DNA of 41,024 nt from an uncultured PS1 clade bacterium (GTDB lineage Bacteria; Pseudomonadota; Gammaproteobacteria; PS1; Pseudothioglobaceae): NCBI GenBank assembly GCA_937950605.1, contig CALFDA010000004.1, positions 1 through 41,024 on the forward strand. The letters run 5' to 3'. Each line of letters opens with the position of its first letter. Position 1 is the stretch's first letter. Position numbers and translations under genes: made by a program. Below are positions 8,848-17,312 of this stretch, piece after piece. Below the pieces are notes generated by a model. That model was not told the origin of the DNA and did not search any database. It worked only from the letters and a program-made list of their open reading frames with translations.

Positions 8848-9201
8848 TTATACTGAAAAAGATGAACCACAACCACAAGTAGTTTTGGCGTTAGGATTGT
8901 GAATAATAAAACGAGCACCTTGTAAATCCTCTAAATAATCAACTGTTGCGCCAATCAAATATTGATAGCTCATCGGATCAACAACTAGTTTTACACCTTG
9001 ATTTTCAACACTAGAATCCCCTTCTTTGTGTTTTTCGTCAAATGAAAAACCATACGAAAAACCAGAACAGCCGCCACCTGTAATGTACACGCGTAATTTT
9101 AAATTGTCGTTTTTTTCTTCTGTAAGAAGTTCTGATACCCTTTTAGCAGCATTATCACTAAAAATAATATCTGCCGTATCTAAAGTCTGAGTCGCCTCCA
9201 T
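8848..9201 (-). CDS. erpA: Iron-sulfur cluster insertion protein ErpA-like (A-type carrier)
   Basis: A-type carrier that delivers Fe-S clusters to apoproteins. The three conserved cysteines are Cys45 (GGGCSGFSYGF), Cys109 and Cys111 (TTCGCGSSF). Two ATG codons are adjacent; I chose 9201 because AAGGAGG is then 4-5 bases away, while the ATG at 9204 abuts it. The product is 117 residues. ErpA fits better than IscA or SufA because of the length and lone genomic setting, but these paralogues are close. It lies between argC and gltA in the long minus-strand series; clients nearby could include aconitase. Confidence 0.92.
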   Translation of the reverse strand: MEATQTLDTADIIFSDNAAKRVSELLTEEKNDNLKLRVYITGGGCSGFSYGFSFDEKHKEGDSSVENQGVKLVVDPMSYQYLIGATVDYLEDLQGARFIIHNPNAKTTCGCGSSFSV

Positions 9202-9236
9202 CATTCCTCCTTGCAAGGTATTTTAAAGACACCCTG

Positions 9237-10268
9237 CTATGGCATTAATCCAATTTGCTCTAAACCTAATTTTTCATCTAGTCCAAATATTATGTTCATG
9301 TTTTGAATAGCCTGCCCAGATGCGCCTTTAACCAAATTATCAATTACCGATATAACGATCAATTTATTATTATCAGGTGCTTTTTGCAAACCGATTTGGC
9401 AAAAATTAGCCCCCTTTACACTACGTGTCTCTGGCGTATTGCCAGAGCCGAGAACTGTTACAAAAGACTCATCTTTATAGGCGTTTTCAAACAATGACTG
9501 AACATCTTTATTGCCATCTAATAAATCTACATAAATGGTAGCTTGCATGCCACGGATCATCGGTACAAGGTGGGGTACAAATGTTAAATCCACGCTTTCT
9601 CCTGCTAATGAATATAAGGCTTGCTTAATTTCTGGATAATGACGATGCCCAGAAACACCATAAGCCTTAAAGGATTCGCTAGCCTCGCACAATAGCATTG
9701 CCTGATTAACCACACGACCAGCACCACTCACACCCGACTTGCAATCTGCGACAATACTAGATAAATCAATGAGTTTATTGTCAATTAAAGGTTTTAGCCC
9801 TAATTGAATGGCAGTTGGATAACAACCCGGATTAGCAACAAGATTGGCGTTTTTAATTTGTTCGCGGTTAATTTCGCTTAAACCATAAACAGCTGATGCA
9901 AGCAAATCACTTTGAGTGTGTTCTAAACCATACCACTGACGATATTCATTCTTATCTTTTAGGCGAAAATCTGCGCCTAAATCAATTACTTTGATGCCTT
10001 TTTCAATAAATGCGCCCGCACTCTTCATAGCCACACCATGCGGTGTGGCAAAAAATATCACATCGCACTCGTCCAAAACTGCATCGTCTGGCAACGAAAA
10101 AACCAAATCGGATTGTCCAAGCATTGAAGGAAATACCTCATCAACACGCCGACCAACCTCCGAGCGAGAACTAATCGCTATGACTTGCGCTTGTGCATGA
10201 TTGTGTAAAAGACGCAACAACTCGGCACCTGTATAGCCTGTACCACCAATAATACCTGCTTTAATCAT
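9237..10268 (-). CDS. argC: N-acetyl-gamma-glutamyl-phosphate reductase
   Basis: Third step of arginine synthesis: NADPH reduction of N-acetylglutamyl phosphate to the semialdehyde. The 343 residues start with the nucleotide-binding GIIGGTGYTGAELLRLL, and the active-site cysteine is Cys149 in VANPGCYPTA. The HGVAMK and SGVSGAG motifs of the family are present. Its ATG overlaps the accC stop (TAATG), so its translation is probably coupled to accC, an unusual partner. No other arg gene is in the window. Confidence 0.97.
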   Translation of the reverse strand: MIKAGIIGGTGYTGAELLRLLHNHAQAQVIAISSRSEVGRRVDEVFPSMLGQSDLVFSLPDDAVLDECDVIFFATPHGVAMKSAGAFIEKGIKVIDLGADFRLKDKNEYRQWYGLEHTQSDLLASAVYGLSEINREQIKNANLVANPGCYPTAIQLGLKPLIDNKLIDLSSIVADCKSGVSGAGRVVNQAMLLCEASESFKAYGVSGHRHYPEIKQALYSLAGESVDLTFVPHLVPMIRGMQATIYVDLLDGNKDVQSLFENAYKDESFVTVLGSGNTPETRSVKGANFCQIGLQKAPDNNKLIVISVIDNLVKGASGQAIQNMNIIFGLDEKLGLEQIGLMP

Positions 10269-11620
10269 TAATGTGAATCTCCTAACATTTTCTCAAGATA
10301 ATGAATATTCATGCCGCCTTTACGGAAAGTTTGATCTGCCATAATGCGTGCATGCAAAGGGATATTAGTTTTAATACCGTCAATCACCATTTCATCTAAA
10401 GCATTTTGCATCTTGATAATCGCACCTAATCGAGTATCGGAAAAGGTGATTAATTTGCCAATCATGGAGTCATAATGTGGCGGCACGCTATAACCATCAT
10501 AAATATGCGAATCAACTCGCACACCCAAACCTCCAGCGGCATGGAATTGAGTAATTTTGCCAGGTGATGGCATAAAGTTATTTGCATCTTCCGCATTAAT
10601 ACGACATTCAAGTGCAAATCCTTTAATTACTATATCATCTTGCGTGAATGATAGAACTTGACCATCTGCAATTAATATTTGCTCACGCACAATGTCAATA
10701 CCCGTAATCATTTCTGTAACAGGGTGTTCCACCTGCACACGAGTGTTCATCTCAATAAAGTAAAAGGCATTATTTTCGAACAAGAATTCAAAGGTTCCTG
10801 CACCACGATAATTGATTTTTTTACAAGCGGCTGTACAAATATTGCCTATCCTATTGCGTAACTCAGGAGTAATACCTAGTGCTGGCGCCTCTTCTACCAC
10901 TTTTTGATGACGGCGTTGCATTGAGCAATCACGCTCACCTAGATGTATTGCATTACCATACTCATCGGCTAGCACTTGTACCTCAACATGACGTGGCGTG
11001 GTAAGGAATTTCTCCATATAAACTTCTGGATTGCCAAAAAAATTTTGCGCCTCAGTCCTAGTTAGTTCGATTGAGCTTAGTAAATCCTGTTCTTTCTCTA
11101 TCACACGCATACCACGACCGCCGCCGCCGCCAGAAGCTTTAATAATAATTGGAAAACCAATCTTATTAGCAAGCGCAATATTTTGGTTGTCATCTTTGCC
11201 TAATCCGCCATCAGAACCAGGCACGCAAGGAACGCCAGAACCTCGCATCGCCTCAATAGCTGCTACTTTATCCCCCATCATACGAATATTTTGCGCACGA
11301 GGACCAATAAAAATAAATCCGCTTTCCTCAACACGTTGTGCAAAATCTGCATTTTCGGATAAAAATCCATAACCTGGATGAATTGCATCTGCATGGGTAA
11401 CTTCAGCCGCTGCAATCAGTGCTGGAATATTTAAATAACTTTCTGCCGATGGGTGCGGACCAATACAAACCGCTTCGTCCGCCAAACGCACATGTTTTAA
11501 ATCTTTGTCGGCTGTCGAGTAAACCGCAACTGTTTGAATACTCAACTCTTTACAAGCACGCAAGATACGCAACGCAATTTCACCACGGTTGGCAATTAAA
11601 ACTTTATTAATTTTATTCAT
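10268..11620 (-). CDS. accC: Acetyl-CoA carboxylase, biotin carboxylase subunit
   Basis: Carboxylates biotin on AccB using ATP and bicarbonate, the first half-reaction of malonyl-CoA formation. The 450 residues match the family. It begins with KVLIANRGEIALRILRACKE. The ATP-grasp glycine loop IKASGGGGGRGMRV lies near residue 160, and EMNTRVQVEHPVTEMITG, which carries catalytic residues, near 290. It follows accB with a 13-base gap and overlaps argC. Confidence 0.98.
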   Translation of the reverse strand: MNKINKVLIANRGEIALRILRACKELSIQTVAVYSTADKDLKHVRLADEAVCIGPHPSAESYLNIPALIAAAEVTHADAIHPGYGFLSENADFAQRVEESGFIFIGPRAQNIRMMGDKVAAIEAMRGSGVPCVPGSDGGLGKDDNQNIALANKIGFPIIIKASGGGGGRGMRVIEKEQDLLSSIELTRTEAQNFFGNPEVYMEKFLTTPRHVEVQVLADEYGNAIHLGERDCSMQRRHQKVVEEAPALGITPELRNRIGNICTAACKKINYRGAGTFEFLFENNAFYFIEMNTRVQVEHPVTEMITGIDIVREQILIADGQVLSFTQDDIVIKGFALECRINAEDANNFMPSPGKITQFHAAGGLGVRVDSHIYDGYSVPPHYDSMIGKLITFSDTRLGAIIKMQNALDEMVIDGIKTNIPLHARIMADQTFRKGGMNIHYLEKMLGDSH

Positions 11621-11633
11621 CAGAATAACAACC

Positions 11634-12080
11634 TTATTGAATTACAACTAAAGTTTGACCAAATTCAACCGCATCACCATCACTACACAAAATTTCGGTT
11701 ACTGTGCCAGATTGATCGGCCTCAATCTGATTCATAATTTTCATTGCTTCAACAATGCAAACCGTATCGCCCTGATTAACATGTTGCCCAAGTTCAACAA
11801 ATGCAGCAGAGGTTGGTGAGGCAGCACCATAAAACGTGCCTACCATTGGTGAGATAATTGGATGTCCATCAGTTACTGGAGTTTCTATTGATTCAACACT
11901 AGCGGGTGCGGACACAGGCGTAACAGCAACAGGTGTTGCCACTTGCACAGGGGCATTGTTGACTGGCACATCGATATAACGAGAGATACGCACCGAATCT
12001 TTGCCCTCGACAATTTCAATTTCTGACATGCCAGAATCTTTCAGCAACTCCACTAGTTTTTTTACTTTGCGAATGTCCAT
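11634..12080 (-). CDS. accB: Acetyl-CoA carboxylase biotin carboxyl carrier protein
   Basis: Carries biotin between AccC and the AccA/AccD carboxyltransferase. The start is ATG 12080 (MDIRKVKKLVELLKDSG), with AAGGAG 7 bases upstream; the extended frame to 12113 overlaps aroQ and lacks support. The 148-residue product has an N-terminal helical part, a Pro/Ala/Val-rich linker (about 37-70) and a biotinyl domain with Lys114 in EAMKIMNQIEAD. It starts 1 base after the aroQ stop. The accB-accC pairing is conserved across proteobacteria, and bioA for biotin synthesis lies elsewhere in this window. Confidence 0.98.
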   Translation of the reverse strand: MDIRKVKKLVELLKDSGMSEIEIVEGKDSVRISRYIDVPVNNAPVQVATPVAVTPVSAPASVESIETPVTDGHPIISPMVGTFYGAASPTSAAFVELGQHVNQGDTVCIVEAMKIMNQIEADQSGTVTEILCSDGDAVEFGQTLVVIQ

Positions 12081-12081
12081 T

Positions 12082-12522
12082 CTAATGCTCCTTAATATGT
12101 TTAATTGCTGCATTTAGTGCAAATTCATAGCCTTGTGCGCCAAAACCTGAAATAACGCCATGCGCAATGTCGGAAAAATAAGATTGCTGACGAAATGCTT
12201 CGCGTTTATAAACGTTAGACAAATGCACCTCTGTAAACGTAATACCAGTTGCTAATATCGCATCACGCAAAGCAATAGAAGTATGTGTAAATGCCGCAGG
12301 ATTAATAATCATATATTTTATGCCTTGCTCTCTAGCGGCGTGAATTTTGTTAATCAAACCAGCTTCCGAATTGTCTTGATGGTGTTCAATCGATAATCCC
12401 GCATCAATAGCTAACGCAATAATGTGGCTGACAATGTCATCTAAGGTCTGCATGCCGTATTGATCTGGTTCACGCACGCCCAACATATTTAGATTAGGAC
12501 CACTTAACAACAGAATATCCAT
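12082..12522 (-). CDS. aroQ: 3-dehydroquinate dehydratase, type II
   Basis: Dehydrates 3-dehydroquinate to 3-dehydroshikimate in the shikimate pathway. The 146 residues are standard for the type II dodecameric enzyme. Seen are the N-terminal LLLSGPNLNMLGVREPDQYG with the active-site tyrosine, INPAAFTHTSIALRDAI, and VHLSNVYKREAFRQQS with the flexible-loop residues. It is immediately upstream of accB, a gene order common in gammaproteobacteria. A TATTAT/TTGGTG pair upstream may be the promoter of the series. Confidence 0.98.
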   Translation of the reverse strand: MDILLLSGPNLNMLGVREPDQYGMQTLDDIVSHIIALAIDAGLSIEHHQDNSEAGLINKIHAAREQGIKYMIINPAAFTHTSIALRDAILATGITFTEVHLSNVYKREAFRQQSYFSDIAHGVISGFGAQGYEFALNAAIKHIKEH

Positions 12523-12536
12523 CTTTGCTGATTTAT

Positions 12537-12565
12537 ATAATACAGATAACCGATTTTACCACCAA
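12537..12565 (-). promoter_or_regulatory. Possible promoter for aroQ-accB-accC-argC-erpA-gltA-ubiE
   Basis: On the minus strand TTGGTG and TATTAT are separated by 17 bases, ending 14 bases before the aroQ ATG. The -10 matches 5 of 6 and the -35 only 3 of 6, so this is a plausible but weak sigma-70 site. Confidence 0.35.
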
Positions 12566-12617
12566 CATCGGTGATATTAGATGTGTTTAGCCCAACCTAA
12601 AATATCTAACTAAATTA

Positions 12618-14840
12618 TTAATTTTTAGAAGCGTTTGCGAGATGCTTGAGAAAATCTTGTGCATTAATCTCTCCCACAATGCGATACGAACGATTTTCAA
12701 CACCATCTTTAAAAAACAAAATACTTGGTGGTCCAACAATATCAAAACGTCTCATTAAAGTTTTGTCAATGTCATCATTAGCTGTAACATCTGCCTGCAA
12801 TGCAATGACATTGCTTATCTCTCGTACTACCTGTGCATTTGCAAAAACAAAACGCTCCAACTCTTTACAGGCAATACACCAATCTGCATAGAAGTCTAAC
12901 ATAACAATTTGTTTATTGATTTGCGCCTCATCTAACACGCGGTCTAAGTCATCACTTGATTTGATTTGTTTAAAAACAATGTGTGTTTTTTCTGCTTGAG
13001 TATTCGTAGCATAGCCAGCAAGTGGTGCCAACATATCACCACCACCACGTGCTACTAAGCCCCATAACAACAAACCATAAATCAATACCAACAACCCGAT
13101 GCCCTTAAAAATACGTTGCCAAGCACTTGTTGTATTCGTCAAAGAGTTCAACACCCCCATGGCAATTGGCGACAAAGTAAACAATGATGCCCATAATATC
13201 AACGACACATAAGGCGAAATAATGCGCTCTAATAGCCAAATTGCCACTGCTAGCATCAAAATGCCGAATATGTATTTAACATTGTCCATCCAACCACCAG
13301 ACTTAGGCAATTTACTCACACCTGCACCCACCAATAACAATGGTGCCCCCATACCTAGACTCATCACAAATAATGACAAACCGCCAAGCATAGCATCGCC
13401 CGTTTGTCCGATATAAATGAGTGCACCTGCAAGTGGGGGAGCAACACAAGGACCAACAATTAATGCTGATAACAAACCCATAATCGCCACGCCGATTAGG
13501 TTTCCACCTTCTTGTTTATTGCTGATATTAGTAATTTTGTTTTGTAAACTAGATGGTAATTGAATCTCATAATAACCAAACATTGAAAATGCTAATAACA
13601 CAAAAATAGCACTAAACAACATCAACATCCAAGGGGCTTGAAATAAGGCTTGCAAATTCTCGCCAAAATAACCCGCTATTACTCCTGCTATTGAATAAGT
13701 AACACTCATTGCAAACACAAAGACAATTGACATAATCAACGCTTTTTTAGTGCTAATCTCACCCTTTTGTCCAACAATAATGCCCGATAAAATCGGTATC
13801 ATTGGAAACACGCAAGGGGTCAATGAGAGCAACAGACCAAAGCCAAAGAAACTTACCAGAACCCAAAAAATATCGTCTTGTTGCAACAAGTTAGCAATTT
13901 TATCAGTTGCATTTAACGGTTTTTTATTTGCAATATTCGGCGTCCTAGGTTGCTGTTTATCGTGCTTAATTGCACCACTTTTTTCTAGTTTAGGCAGCCT
14001 GATATCGGTGGTTTTTTCTATTGGTGGATAGCAAATACCACCCAACCAACAACCTTGGAATTTAGCAATAAAATTAACTTGTGATGATTGAATATTAGTT
14101 AATGGAATATCAACATTTAACACCCCAGTGTGTACTTCAACCGTGCCAAAAAATTCATCATTTTTAATTGTTCCTTTAGGAAATTCAATATTACCAAATT
14201 CTGCACCTTTGACATCAATAAAAAACTTATTATGGTAAAGATAATATTCTGGATGAATATCCCAACTAGCACGCAGAGTATTAGCATCAATAGCCACTAA
14301 TGAGTAGGCAAACGCCTGATCCACAGGTAGTGGTTCATCAGAAATTGGGGTTACTTTTTCAACAACAGAGCGCATAGCAGGCTCGATTTTGGACAAAACA
14401 TTAAAAGCACTGTCAATCAGTGATTCGCTGTTATTATCAATTTTCAGGCTAACCGATTTCGTCATCGGCGGATAGCATACACCCAAATCCGCACAACCTT
14501 GAAACTCAACATTCACAACAATAATCTCTGATTCGTCGCCAACAATAGGCACACTAACCGAAACATTGTCGTGATACACTTCAACCCTGCCAAAAAATTC
14601 ATCATCTTTAATTGTTGCAACGGGAAATTGTGCTACACCTAGACGTTGAGGATGGTCTGATGCAATTTTGATTTTATCTTTATAAAGATAATAACCCTTA
14701 GCAATATCCCAAGTTAACAAAATTTTGTTATCAACAACTCTTCCCTTAAAGGCAAACGCTTGATCTGCGGGCAACAACTCTTCTTGTGCATTGGTAAATA
14801 TAGATATCAATAAAAGTAAAGACAACAAAATGTGTTTCAT
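12618..14840 (-). CDS. dsbD: Thiol:disulfide interchange protein DsbD with duplicated N-terminal domain
   Basis: Moves reducing equivalents from cytoplasmic thioredoxin to periplasmic thiol proteins such as DsbC or cytochrome c maturation factors. There is a signal peptide (about 1-18), then two DsbD-alpha immunoglobulin-like domains in tandem, each with a redox pair: Cys116/Cys122 (CADLGVCYPP) and Cys264/Cys270 (CWLGGICYPP). A membrane domain (about 325-600) with TPCVFPMIP and GPCVAPPLAG carries its own cysteine pair, and a C-terminal thioredoxin-like domain has Cys655/Cys658 (DWCIACKE). The length of 740 residues against about 560 is explained by the extra alpha domain. It is 95 bases upstream of aroQ and may be a separate unit. 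Confidence 0.96.
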   Translation of the reverse strand: MKHILLSLLLLISIFTNAQEELLPADQAFAFKGRVVDNKILLTWDIAKGYYLYKDKIKIASDHPQRLGVAQFPVATIKDDEFFGRVEVYHDNVSVSVPIVGDESEIIVVNVEFQGCADLGVCYPPMTKSVSLKIDNNSESLIDSAFNVLSKIEPAMRSVVEKVTPISDEPLPVDQAFAYSLVAIDANTLRASWDIHPEYYLYHNKFFIDVKGAEFGNIEFPKGTIKNDEFFGTVEVHTGVLNVDIPLTNIQSSQVNFIAKFQGCWLGGICYPPIEKTTDIRLPKLEKSGAIKHDKQQPRTPNIANKKPLNATDKIANLLQQDDIFWVLVSFFGFGLLLSLTPCVFPMIPILSGIIVGQKGEISTKKALIMSIVFVFAMSVTYSIAGVIAGYFGENLQALFQAPWMLMLFSAIFVLLAFSMFGYYEIQLPSSLQNKITNISNKQEGGNLIGVAIMGLLSALIVGPCVAPPLAGALIYIGQTGDAMLGGLSLFVMSLGMGAPLLLVGAGVSKLPKSGGWMDNVKYIFGILMLAVAIWLLERIISPYVSLILWASLFTLSPIAMGVLNSLTNTTSAWQRIFKGIGLLVLIYGLLLWGLVARGGGDMLAPLAGYATNTQAEKTHIVFKQIKSSDDLDRVLDEAQINKQIVMLDFYADWCIACKELERFVFANAQVVREISNVIALQADVTANDDIDKTLMRRFDIVGPPSILFFKDGVENRSYRIVGEINAQDFLKHLANASKN

Positions 14841-14986
14841 CTGCTTTCCTCTAAATACAATGATGTTTGTATTATGTTACACACCGCATGTCAATAAGTA
14901 AATATTATTTGTCAACATTATCATAATTTTTTTTACAAACAGTTTGTTTGTTCATGGTTAAAAATTGCTAATTGCATCACCAAACC

Positions 14987-15016
14987 AAAAAACCCCAAGC
15001 TTTCGCCTAGGGTTTT
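14987..15016 (-). terminator. Intrinsic terminator after adk
   Basis: On the minus strand a 12-bp stem (AAAACCCUAGGC with GCUUGGGGUUUU, two G-U pairs) is closed by a GAAA tetraloop and ends in six U residues. It sits about 70 bases past the adk stop and upstream of dsbD, separating the two units. This is the clearest terminator in the window. Confidence 0.85.
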
Positions 15017-15083
15017 CAAAAATTTAACGTAGTTGTAATGTTTGATTCGGTGTCTATTTAGGGTGGAATGACAAAAGCCAAAA

Positions 15084-15722
15084 TTAATTAATTTTTGCTT
15101 TAATTGCATCAACAACCGCATCAGATGAGAGTGCATCCACACTCAGCAACAAACCTTCAGCTTGATAAAAATCAACTAAAGGTGCTGTTTGTTTGTTGTA
15201 TACGTTTAAACGATTGCTGATTGCCTCTTCGGTTTCGTCATCACGTTGCGCCACAGCTCCACCACACTTATCACATACATCTTGAATTTTTGTCGGGTTA
15301 GATTTAACATTGTAAATTGCACCACACTTACTACAAGTACGACGCGTTGTTAGACGATCAAGAATTACATCTTTAGGAACATCTATTTCAACAACAGCAT
15401 CTAATTTTTCACCTATCTGATCAAGCAATGTTTTAAGTGCTTTAGCCTGTGGAATTGTGCGCGGAAATCCATCTAATAAATAGCCAGACTTACAATCATC
15501 TTCTTTAAGGCGCTCTTCCATAATACCCATAATGAGTTCATCAGACACCAAATCACCCGTTTTCATTGCCACTTCTGCTTGCTTGCCAAGTTGCGTACCA
15601 GCCGCAACAGCCGAACGCAAAATATCACCTGTAGAAATTTGAACTGAACCATCAAGTTTAGTTAATAATTTTGCAACCGTACCCTTGCCCGCACCTGGCG
15701 CACCTAGAAGAATGAGTTTCAT
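15084..15722 (-). CDS. adk: Adenylate kinase with zinc-type LID domain
   Basis: Interconverts AMP and ATP with two ADP. The P-loop GAPGAGKGT is at 7-15, followed by TGDILR and the GYLLDGFPRT nucleotide-binding motif near 80. The LID carries four cysteines, Cys130/Cys133 and Cys150/Cys153 (CSKCG and CDKCGG), the structural zinc site usual in Gram-positive adenylate kinases; E. coli Adk has a His/Ser/Asp/Thr hydrogen-bond set instead. The length (212) is normal. AAGGAA upstream supports the start. A strong promoter-like pair lies upstream and a strong hairpin downstream, so it is probably monocistronic. Confidence 0.98.
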   Translation of the reverse strand: MKLILLGAPGAGKGTVAKLLTKLDGSVQISTGDILRSAVAAGTQLGKQAEVAMKTGDLVSDELIMGIMEERLKEDDCKSGYLLDGFPRTIPQAKALKTLLDQIGEKLDAVVEIDVPKDVILDRLTTRRTCSKCGAIYNVKSNPTKIQDVCDKCGGAVAQRDDETEEAISNRLNVYNKQTAPLVDFYQAEGLLLSVDALSSDAVVDAIKAKIN

Positions 15723-15786
15723 AATGTTTCCTTAAAAAATAAATAATCAAAATATAGTCAGTGTGTCATAAATCTAAAACAGGCGG

Positions 15787-15814
15787 ATTATACCATCAAG
15801 GATTTTTATGTAAA
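15787..15814 (-). promoter_or_regulatory. Probable sigma-70 promoter of adk
   Basis: On the minus strand TTTACA (5 of 6) and TATAAT (6 of 6) are 16 bases apart. The site lies between the grpE stop and the adk start and leaves a leader of roughly 60 bases. It is the best consensus promoter I found in the window. Confidence 0.6.
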
Positions 15815-15816
15815 AA

Positions 15817-16404
15817 CTACTGAACCACAACCACCATAGCCGGACGCACTAATCGACCATTGAGTGTGAAACCGATTTGCACAACCTCCAAAACAGAATT
15901 TGATTCCTTGTCGGGCATTGGCAACATATTAACCGCCTCATGCAACTCGGGATTAAAAGGCTGGTTTTTTGGATTAATCGACTCGACGCCAAATTTCTCT
16001 AAGGTAGAAAGAAAAATCTTGTCTGTCATCTTTAGACCTTCGATAATATTTTCGATGGTTGCACTTTCTTTATTAGCGGTTTTGAGTCCCATGCTTAATG
16101 AGTCCTTAATTTCAAGCAAAGCCTTAACAAAGCCATCTAATGCGAACTTATGCGCATTCTCTAAGTCTTTAATATTGCGACGCTTGATGTTTTCTATTTC
16201 GGCTTGAGCGCGCAACACTTTATCCCAATTATCTTTGGCAGATTGTTGCGCTTCTTTTAATTGTGCCCGCAAATCATCAATCTCAGATAGGCTAGAAGCG
16301 TTGTTAATCGCAGCTTCAATATTCGCAGTATCCATTGTTTTTTTATCTTGTGATTTTGCTGAATCTTGCGTATTTTTTTTGTTTTCTGCTTTCTTTTTTG
16401 TCAT
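15817..16404 (-). CDS. grpE: Nucleotide exchange factor GrpE
   Basis: Releases ADP from the chaperone DnaK. The 195 residues have a Lys/Asn/Gln-rich low-complexity N-terminus (about 1-35), a long helix (KRAQAEIENIKRR-like pairing region near 62-80, visible as RAQAEIENIKRR), and a C-terminal beta domain with the family ending LNGRLVRPAMVVV. It is divergent from nadK with 73 bases between starts; no clear sigma-32 heat-shock promoter was found there. No dnaK or dnaJ follows; adk is next downstream under its own promoter. Confidence 0.97.
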   Translation of the reverse strand: MTKKKAENKKNTQDSAKSQDKKTMDTANIEAAINNASSLSEIDDLRAQLKEAQQSAKDNWDKVLRAQAEIENIKRRNIKDLENAHKFALDGFVKALLEIKDSLSMGLKTANKESATIENIIEGLKMTDKIFLSTLEKFGVESINPKNQPFNPELHEAVNMLPMPDKESNSVLEVVQIGFTLNGRLVRPAMVVVVQ

Positions 16405-16477
16405 TTTTAGTGTTTAACTCGTGTATATTTTCATATTATGTAGTGTCTATTTTAAATAAATCAACAATAAATATTCT

Positions 16478-17296
16478 ATGTTTAACACAATTGGAATTAT
16501 TACTAAACCTAACGACTCACGCAGCGATGAGAAAGCCAAAATACTAAGCAATTTATTTATCAAAAAAAATGTGAAAGTAGTGCATGAAAACGAACAACAT
16601 ATTAAGCAAGCAGACTTAATTGTTGTTGTGGGCGGTGATGGCTCATTGCTTAGTGCCGCACGTACTTTTGTTGATAAAAAGATTCCAATATTAGGCATTA
16701 ATCTAGGTAGGCTTGGATTTTTAGCAGATGTGTCGATTACTGATATGGAAGAAATTGTTAATGAAGTTTTGAGTGGACGATTCACTCAAGAACAACGCCA
16801 TCTGTTATCTTGCCAAATCGAACAAAGAGATAAAACACTAGGACAATTTTTAGCGCTTAATGATGCCGTTATCCATAGAACAAAAGCTTTAAAAATGATT
16901 GAGTTTGAGTTGTTTATCAATGATACATTCGTTAGCAATCAACGCGCTGACGGACTTATCGTTACGACTCCAACTGGTTCAACTGCTTATGCTTTGTCAA
17001 GTGGCGGACCGATTATACACCCTGGAATAAACGCCATTGGTCTAGTGTCTATTTGCCCACACACCATGAGCCATCGACCTTTATTAGTGCCCGGTGATGA
17101 TAAAATATTAATCATAATCAAAGATGCGGAAGATGGTGCAATTATTAGTTTTGATGGACAAACTTCGGTTGCTATTGAAACAGAACAAGTTATTTGCTTA
17201 AACCAATATAGCAACGTTATCAACTTACTACACCCCAAACACTATGATTATTTCGAGATTATTCGCTCTAAATTACACTGGGGCAGCCAATTTTAA
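16478..17296 (+). CDS. nadK: NAD kinase
   Basis: Phosphorylates NAD to NADP. The 272-residue product has the GGDGS motif (VVVGGDGSLLSAAR, near residue 50), the LGRLGFLADV block, and the second conserved region TPTGSTAYALSSGGPI that forms the NAD site. It is shorter than E. coli NadK (292) at the N-terminus, within family range. The recN start follows its stop by 16 bases, and nadK-recN adjacency is common in gammaproteobacteria. Confidence 0.97.
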   Translation: MFNTIGIITKPNDSRSDEKAKILSNLFIKKNVKVVHENEQHIKQADLIVVVGGDGSLLSAARTFVDKKIPILGINLGRLGFLADVSITDMEEIVNEVLSGRFTQEQRHLLSCQIEQRDKTLGQFLALNDAVIHRTKALKMIEFELFINDTFVSNQRADGLIVTTPTGSTAYALSSGGPIIHPGINAIGLVSICPHTMSHRPLLVPGDDKILIIIKDAEDGAIISFDGQTSVAIETEQVICLNQYSNVINLLHPKHYDYFEIIRSKLHWGSQF

Positions 17297-17312
17297 ATAA
17301 AGTCATCAAACT

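Noticed and set aside
8834..8878. N-terminal extension of citrate synthase to the upstream start
   Set aside because: It would overlap erpA by 31 bases and adds a hydrophobic stretch not found in the family, while the inner ATG has a good ribosome site.
14933..15142. 69-codon minus-strand frame overlapping the end of adk
   Set aside because: It runs through the strong adk terminator and overlaps adk in another frame, so it is unlikely to be translated.
16405..16477. Heat-shock (sigma-32) promoter for grpE
   Set aside because: No CTTGAAA/CCCCAT-type elements could be found in the 73-base divergent gap.
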